A DNA stretch of 10,783 bases from Parvibaculum sp. (GTDB lineage Bacteria; Pseudomonadota; Alphaproteobacteria; Parvibaculales; Parvibaculaceae): assembly GCA_014359855.1 (NCBI GenBank), contig JACIYQ010000212.1, positions 1-10,783 on the forward strand. The letters are read 5' to 3'. How positions within the stretch are numbered: the first letter of the stretch is position 1; each line of letters starts with the position of its first letter. Below are positions 6,657 through 10,783 of the stretch, piece after piece. A model generated the notes under the pieces. It did no database searches. It saw only the letters and a program-made list of their open reading frames with translations, and had not been told where the DNA came from. Both the position numbers and the translations under genes were made by a program.

Positions 6657-8006
6657 ATGAAAGCCAGGACAGACGAACCCGGGCTCGCCGCCCGCGAAGG
6701 GGCGGCGGCTCTTCTGACCGCCGTGTTGAAGGAAAGACAGGCCTTCGACGAGGCCTTTGCGCGCGAAGCGGCGGCAGGCCGCCTTGCGCGAGCCGAGCCG
6801 CGCGACCGCGCCTTTGCCCGCGCCATCGCGGCGACGGCACTGCGCCGCCTCGGAACGATCGACACCCTCATCGCGCGCTGCCTCGACAAGGAACTGCCGA
6901 ACCGCGCGGGGCCCACGCTGAATATCCTGCGGGCGGGCACAGCCGAACTCCTCTTCCTGCGCGTGGCCGCGCACGCCGCCGTGGGCATGAACGTGGAAGC
7001 TGCCTCGCGCGACGATGCGGGGCGACACTTCAAGGCGCTGGTGAACGCCGTGCTCCGCCGCCTCTCGCGCGAGGGCGACGCCATGCTCGATAGTCTCGAC
7101 ACGGAGCGTCTCGATACGCCGGACTGGCTCTGGGAGAGCTGGGCCGCCGCTTATGGCGAGGAAACGGCGCGCGCGATCATCCGCGCGCACTATGCCGATC
7201 CGCCGCTCGACATCAGCGTGAAGAAGGCGGACGAGCGCGACGCCTGGGCCGAAAGGCTCGGCGCGCAGGTCCTGCCGACGGGCACTCTCCGCCTCGACGA
7301 TGCCGGCCGCATCGAGGAGTTGCAGGGTTTCGACGAAGGCGCCTGGTGGGTGCAGGACGTGGCCGCCGCGCTTCCCGCGAAGCTCATGGGCGATGTCGCG
7401 GGCCGCGACGTGCTCGACCTTTGCGCCGCGCCGGGCGGCAAGACGGCGGAGCTGGCGGCGCTGGGGGCGAACGTCACGGCGCTCGACCGTTCGAAACCGC
7501 GCCTCGAACGGCTCGCGCAAAATCTCTCGCGGCTTCACCTCACGTCCGAAACCGTCGTGGCGGACGCCGCGACCTACGCGCCCGGACGGCAATGGGACGC
7601 GGTATTGCTCGACGCGCCCTGCACCGCGACCGGCACGGCACGGCGCCATCCCGATGTGCTCCACCTCAAATCGCCCGCCGACCGCGACAAGCTGGCGGCC
7701 CTGCAGGCGCGTCTCCTCGATCATGCCGCAACGCTCCTCGCGCCGGGCGGCACGCTCGTCTATTGCACCTGTTCGCTGGAGCCGGAAGAAGGCGTGCGGC
7801 AGATCGCGCGCTTCCTTGCCTCGCATGACGATTTCGAGCGCGTGCCGGTTTCACCGCAGGAGACCGGCGGATTAACCGAGATCGTCACAGGTGAGGGCGA
7901 CCTTAGAAGCCTGCCTTGTCACCTCGCCATCGAAGGCGGTATGGACGGCTTCTACGCCGCGCGCCTGAAGCGCCGTCAACCTCGCCATTCCCTTGTTGAC
8001 GGATGA
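6657..8006 (+). CDS. rsmB: 16S rRNA (cytosine-5)-methyltransferase RsmB
   Basis: 449-residue enzyme (also called Sun or Fmu) that methylates C967 of 16S rRNA, using S-adenosylmethionine. The N-terminal part, about 1-140, is a NusB-like RNA-binding domain (AREGAAALLTAVL...NILRAGTAELLFL...ALVNAVLRRL). The SAM-binding motif DLCAAPGGKT is at about 254-263. The two active-site cysteines are Cys322 in LLDAPCTATGTARRHPD and Cys372 in YCTCSLEPEEG. The product ends with the usual GGMDGFYAARLKR. I chose ATG 6657; a TTG at 6621 would add 12 residues. The Shine-Dalgarno is weak, so it may depend on read-through from htpX 56 bp upstream. Length is normal for the family. Confidence 0.94.
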   Translation: MKARTDEPGLAAREGAAALLTAVLKERQAFDEAFAREAAAGRLARAEPRDRAFARAIAATALRRLGTIDTLIARCLDKELPNRAGPTLNILRAGTAELLFLRVAAHAAVGMNVEAASRDDAGRHFKALVNAVLRRLSREGDAMLDSLDTERLDTPDWLWESWAAAYGEETARAIIRAHYADPPLDISVKKADERDAWAERLGAQVLPTGTLRLDDAGRIEELQGFDEGAWWVQDVAAALPAKLMGDVAGRDVLDLCAAPGGKTAELAALGANVTALDRSKPRLERLAQNLSRLHLTSETVVADAATYAPGRQWDAVLLDAPCTATGTARRHPDVLHLKSPADRDKLAALQARLLDHAATLLAPGGTLVYCTCSLEPEEGVRQIARFLASHDDFERVPVSPQETGGLTEIVTGEGDLRSLPCHLAIEGGMDGFYAARLKRRQPRHSLVDG

Positions 8007-8051
8007 GGGGGTGGGCGGCAGTCTGACGCTACTTTTTCCGGGGGGAAATCC

Positions 8052-8813
8052 GTGACGCTGACCGAGCTGGTACCAACGGACGCGACGGCGCTCGAGCCGT
8101 CGAGCTGCATGATCTGCGGCGGGCGCAGCTTTCGCCCCGCCGGCATATCCTCCGGCTGTCGCATCTTCCGTTGCACGGAGTGCGGATTCCACTTCGTCTA
8201 TCCAACGCCGCCCCTTTCCGAAATCGCCGCGATCTACGAGAAATACCTCTCGAACACGCATTATTCGGCGAAGGCTGAGCACAAGGTCCGGCGCGCGATG
8301 AAACAGATCAAACGCTATCGCCAGCTCGCGCGCGGGCGCCGCTTCATCGATTTCGGCTGCAACATCGGCACCGCCGTGGAAGCGGCGAACCGGCTCGGCT
8401 TCGAGGCTTATGGCGTCGATATCGACGAGGAAAGCATGGGCATCGCGCGGAAGGAATATCCAGGCGGCCAGTATCACGCGGGTGGCGTTGAAGGCCTGCC
8501 CGCGGACTGGAAGGATTTCGACTTCGCCTTCATGATCGAGGTGATCGAGCACCTGCCCGATCCGCACGCCTATTTCGAGGCGATGAAGACGAGACTGAAG
8601 CCCGGCGCGCTGCTCTATCTCACCACGCCCGACGCAGGCCACTGGTCCGTGCCGAAGGATTTCACGGCCTGGAAAGAGGTCTTTCCGCCGCAGCACCTCC
8701 ACTATTTCACGAAGGACGCGATGCGCCGCTTCCTGACCGGTCACGGTTTCGAGGTGATCCGCTTCGTCTGGAGCCCGAAATCGCGCCTCAAGGTCCTCGC
8801 CCGCAAGCGCTGA
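8052..8813 (+). CDS. Zinc-ribbon class I SAM-dependent methyltransferase
   Basis: 253-residue methyltransferase of the Methyltransf_23 kind. An N-terminal zinc ribbon is formed by C19-MI-C22 and C41-TE-C44, followed by the familiar GFHFVYPTP. The Rossmann core has motif I FIDFGCNIGT (98-107), the acidic end of strand 2 VDID (122-125), and FMIEVIEHLPDP (160-171). The region QHLHYFTKDAMRRFL (214-228) is typical of methyltransferases in sugar and cell-surface gene clusters. Start is GTG 8052, backed by a strong GGGGGGAAA immediately upstream. It lies 45 bp after rsmB and may share its transcript. The substrate is not shown by the sequence; the nearby GT9 gene makes a sugar or lipid-linked glycan plausible. 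Confidence 0.88.
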   Translation: MTLTELVPTDATALEPSSCMICGGRSFRPAGISSGCRIFRCTECGFHFVYPTPPLSEIAAIYEKYLSNTHYSAKAEHKVRRAMKQIKRYRQLARGRRFIDFGCNIGTAVEAANRLGFEAYGVDIDEESMGIARKEYPGGQYHAGGVEGLPADWKDFDFAFMIEVIEHLPDPHAYFEAMKTRLKPGALLYLTTPDAGHWSVPKDFTAWKEVFPPQHLHYFTKDAMRRFLTGHGFEVIRFVWSPKSRLKVLARKR

Positions 8814-8901
8814 CCTGCTTTTTCTGGCGTTTTTCCGGGACCCCGGTATCTTGAGGCGGATTGGGGGAGGCCGCGCGAGCTATGCGCGGCGCCCGAACTT
8901 G

Positions 8902-8927
8902 CCGGGGCAACCCGGAACAGCCGGGGA
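8902..8927 (+). promoter_or_regulatory. Overlapping hairpins covering the ribosome-binding site
   Basis: CCGGG-GCAA-CCCGG (8902-8915) is a 5-bp stem closed by a GNRA tetraloop. The same CCCGG (8911-8915) can pair instead with CCGGG at 8921-8925, which is part of the Shine-Dalgarno CCGGGGAT just before ATG 8932. The two folds exclude one another. This could tune translation; GC-rich sequence makes chance possible. Confidence 0.35.
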
Positions 8928-8931
8928 TAGA

Positions 8932-9729
8932 ATGTCTGTTTCGCCTTATCTCTTCTGGACGCTTGTGGCGCTCGCCGCAGTCTTCGCGGGCGCCTTCGCG
9001 GCGACGCTGTCTTATGCACTGCGCCAGCGCGTGCGCATGAAGCTCCGCCCGAATTTCGGCAAGCCGCCGGTGCCGCATGTCGCCATCGACGTATGGGACG
9101 AGATTTTCAGATCGACCGGCCTCGGCCCGAACCGCGCCTCCGAGATCTCCTTCATCGGCCAGGCCGGCGCGCTCGCCAGCATCAACGACACGGAAACCTG
9201 GGTGCTTGGCGCATTGGCGAAGAAGGCAAGACGCATCTTCGAATTCGGCACGGCGACGGGACGCACCACCTATGTGCTGGCGCGCAACGCACCGGACGAT
9301 GCGAAGATCGACACGCTGACCTATCTTGCCGATGGCGACGACAGCTATGAGTTCGACGCAAACGATCCGGATGCGGAGAAATGGCGCAAGATCGCGCTCG
9401 GCGAATCCCGTTACGACAAGTTCTACTATGAAGACACGCCGGTCGCCCACAAGGTCGCGCAGCATTTCGGCGACAGCGCGAAATTCGACGAAACACCTTA
9501 CGCGGCACAGATCGACCTCATCTTCGTCGATGGCGCGCATTCCTATTCCTACGTGAAGAGCGACAGCACGAAGGCGCTGCGCATGGTGGCGCCCGGCGGC
9601 TATGTTCTGTGGCACGACTATTCGCCGCGCTGTCCCGGCGTCTTCAAGGCGCTGAATGAGCTCGGCCGCGACTTGCCGCTGGCACATCTGAAAGGCACGA
9701 CGCTCGTCGCTTTTCGCAAGCCCGCATGA
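8932..9729 (+). CDS. Membrane-anchored class I SAM-dependent methyltransferase
   Basis: 265 residues. One hydrophobic segment at about 7-29 (FWTLVALAAVFAGAFAATL) followed by RQRVRMK anchors it in the inner membrane, with the catalytic part probably in the cytoplasm by the positive-inside rule. The core resembles Methyltransf_24: motif I IFEFGTATGRTTYVLA (102-117), IDLIFVDGAHSYSYVKSD (194-211), then MVAPGGYVLWHDYSP (218-232). Start ATG 8932 has GGGGAT 4 bases upstream; a TTG at 8851 would add 27 low-complexity residues and is unlikely. The gene ends in ATGA (9726-9729), overlapping the start of the GT9 gene, so the two are very likely translated together. Substrate unknown; membrane location and partner suggest a lipid- or glycan-linked acceptor. 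Confidence 0.87.
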   Translation: MSVSPYLFWTLVALAAVFAGAFAATLSYALRQRVRMKLRPNFGKPPVPHVAIDVWDEIFRSTGLGPNRASEISFIGQAGALASINDTETWVLGALAKKARRIFEFGTATGRTTYVLARNAPDDAKIDTLTYLADGDDSYEFDANDPDAEKWRKIALGESRYDKFYYEDTPVAHKVAQHFGDSAKFDETPYAAQIDLIFVDGAHSYSYVKSDSTKALRMVAPGGYVLWHDYSPRCPGVFKALNELGRDLPLAHLKGTTLVAFRKPA

Positions 9730-10783
9730 CGGACGTGCCGGAAAACATCGCGCGCATCGCCGTCTTTTCGGGCAGGGAACTTCTCGGCGACGGCCTTTTC
9801 AAGCTGCCCTTCCTGCGCAGCCTCCGCACCACCTTTCCAGATGCCGAAATCCTCTGGGTCACCTCGGGGAAAACCGCTTACGCGGGTGTGCTGAAGGATC
9901 TCGCTGCGCCCTATCTCTCGCGCGTGATCGAGGATACGGGAATCGGCTCGTCGGTCGGTGAACTTGCCCTGCCGCGCCGCATCGGGACGGGCGCCATCGA
10001 CATTGCCATCGACACGCAGACGGTCGCCTGGCGCTCGCTCGCCGTGAAGCGCACACTGAAACCGAAGCTCTTCATCGCAAGCGCCGCGGACTACTTTTTT
10101 TCCGGGGTGAAGCCCGAACGGATCGACGCCGCATGGACGCGCAAGAAGCCTGCGCATTTCGTTGACGGATTGCTGCGTCTCGTCGAGCTTGCCTCGCGGG
10201 GGCACGCCGTGACCGATCCGGCGACGATCGTCATTCCGGAGGCTTACGCGGCGCTTGCCGCAACGCTGCTGCCCGAAGGCGCACGCTATGCGGGCTTCGC
10301 GCCCGGCTCCGGCGATCCGACGAAGCGCTGGCCGCTTGATCGCTTCATCGCCCTGGCGCGGCAGGCAAGCGCGAAGGGCCTGCGGCCCGTCTTCTTCGTC
10401 GGTCCGAGCGAGCGCTTCATGCTGGACGACATTCGCCAGGGCGTGCCGGACGCGCTCTTCCCCGAGGACGAGGCGCCGGAGGGCGCACCGAAGGGTCCCC
10501 TCCTCGTCGCCGCGCTCGGGCGGCGGCTCGACGTGGCGGTCGCGAACGATTCCGGCCTCGGCCACATGCTCGCCATTTCCGAGGTGCCGCTGATCCTGCT
10601 CTATGGCCGCCACTCGCCCGCGAAATATGCCCCCCGGACGCCCCACCTCACGACCTTCTGGGCGCAGGATTTCGGCGGCCCCGAACATGACCGGATTCCG
10701 CTCGACAGGGTCGCCCGCGCCCTCGACGAGGTGCTCGGGCAAAGCCGGCCGGGCCTGCTTGCACCCCGCGAATCTAGCTGTTA
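9726..10783 (+). CDS. Glycosyltransferase family 9 (heptosyltransferase-like), 3' end outside window
   Basis: Open frame of 352 codons with no stop before the window ends; the last two bases are TA, so the true end may be very near. The N-terminal domain shows LLGDGLFKLPFLRSLRTTFPDAEILWVTS (written in two parts: LLGDGLFKLPFL at about 19-30 and FPDAEILWVT at 37-46), the GT9 acceptor-side pattern. The donor domain has FAPGSGDPTKRWPLDRF (191-207) and VANDSGLGHMLAISEVPLI (272-290), equivalent to the PG...KRWP and NDTG..H motifs of LPS heptosyltransferases, then LLYGRHSPAKYAP. It would transfer a sugar, perhaps heptose, to lipopolysaccharide or a similar glycan on the cytoplasmic face. Similarity is clear at family level only, so no gene name is given. 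It overlaps the preceding gene by ATGA. Confidence 0.88.
   Translation, partial: MTDVPENIARIAVFSGRELLGDGLFKLPFLRSLRTTFPDAEILWVTSGKTAYAGVLKDLAAPYLSRVIEDTGIGSSVGELALPRRIGTGAIDIAIDTQTVAWRSLAVKRTLKPKLFIASAADYFFSGVKPERIDAAWTRKKPAHFVDGLLRLVELASRGHAVTDPATIVIPEAYAALAATLLPEGARYAGFAPGSGDPTKRWPLDRFIALARQASAKGLRPVFFVGPSERFMLDDIRQGVPDALFPEDEAPEGAPKGPLLVAALGRRLDVAVANDSGLGHMLAISEVPLILLYGRHSPAKYAPRTPHLTTFWAQDFGGPEHDRIPLDRVARALDEVLGQSRPGLLAPRESSC

Noticed and set aside
5719..6840. Minus-strand open frame of 373 codons opposite htpX
   Set aside because: Arg-rich shadow translation spanning the htpX-rsmB boundary, with no domain or ribosome-binding site.
6645..7826. Minus-strand open frame of 393 codons opposite rsmB
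   Set aside because: It is a shadow frame: the plus strand encodes all RsmB motifs and the minus product has no recognisable domain.
8788..9687. Minus-strand open frame of 299 codons opposite the anchored methyltransferase
   Set aside because: No recognisable motif; the plus strand has the SAM-binding motifs and a Shine-Dalgarno.
9618..10742. Minus-strand open frame of 374 codons opposite the GT9 gene
   Set aside because: It shows no family motif and is rich in Arg, Gly and Ala, as expected opposite GC-rich coding sequence. The plus frame has clear GT9 motifs and is coupled to the gene before it.

Overview
The window looks like chromosomal DNA from a GC-rich alphaproteobacterium, possibly of the Hyphomicrobiales/Parvibaculum kind. 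This rests on the GC-rich codon use of the core genes, the divergent pair of a DUF1674 (SDHAF4-like) gene and htpX followed by an rsmB/sun gene, and a periplasmic nuclease of alphaproteobacterial type. The genus is a guess from protein style; no 16S rRNA or tRNA gene is present.

Layout. (1) 1-1872: acetyl-CoA synthetase (acs), with its 5' end outside the window, followed by a hairpin. (2) 1883-5300: an accessory stretch. It holds a solitary class II Fic protein with C-terminal winged helix, preceded by a dense array of TGTCGA-like inverted half-sites. Next come a decayed metallo-beta-lactamase-fold hydrolase, a small secreted thermonuclease-like protein on the minus strand, and a decayed AAA-type ATPase/DUF234 gene on the minus strand. 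The ATPase remnant has a perfect palindrome upstream and a 31-bp direct repeat on both sides. The Fic and ATPase sequences are visibly more AT-rich than the rest. (3) 5391-8006: housekeeping genes, with the DUF1674 protein (minus) diverging from htpX (plus), then rsmB. (4) 8052-10783: a plus-strand cluster of a zinc-ribbon SAM methyltransferase, a membrane-anchored SAM methyltransferase and a GT9 (heptosyltransferase-like) glycosyltransferase. The last two overlap by ATGA, and the GT9 gene runs off the window.

How the genes work together. acs feeds acetate into central metabolism, the DUF1674 protein probably helps assemble succinate dehydrogenase, HtpX is a membrane quality-control protease and RsmB modifies 16S rRNA. 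The last three genes look like a small unit acting on a cell-surface sugar or lipid, but the substrate cannot be read from sequence. The accessory stretch between acs and the DUF1674 gene seems to have taken up foreign or mobile genes, two of which have lost their middle portions. I see no CRISPR array, transposase, integrase, RNA gene or convincing new multi-gene system. The most interesting items are the operator-like array in front of fic and the repeat-bracketed, internally deleted ATPase.
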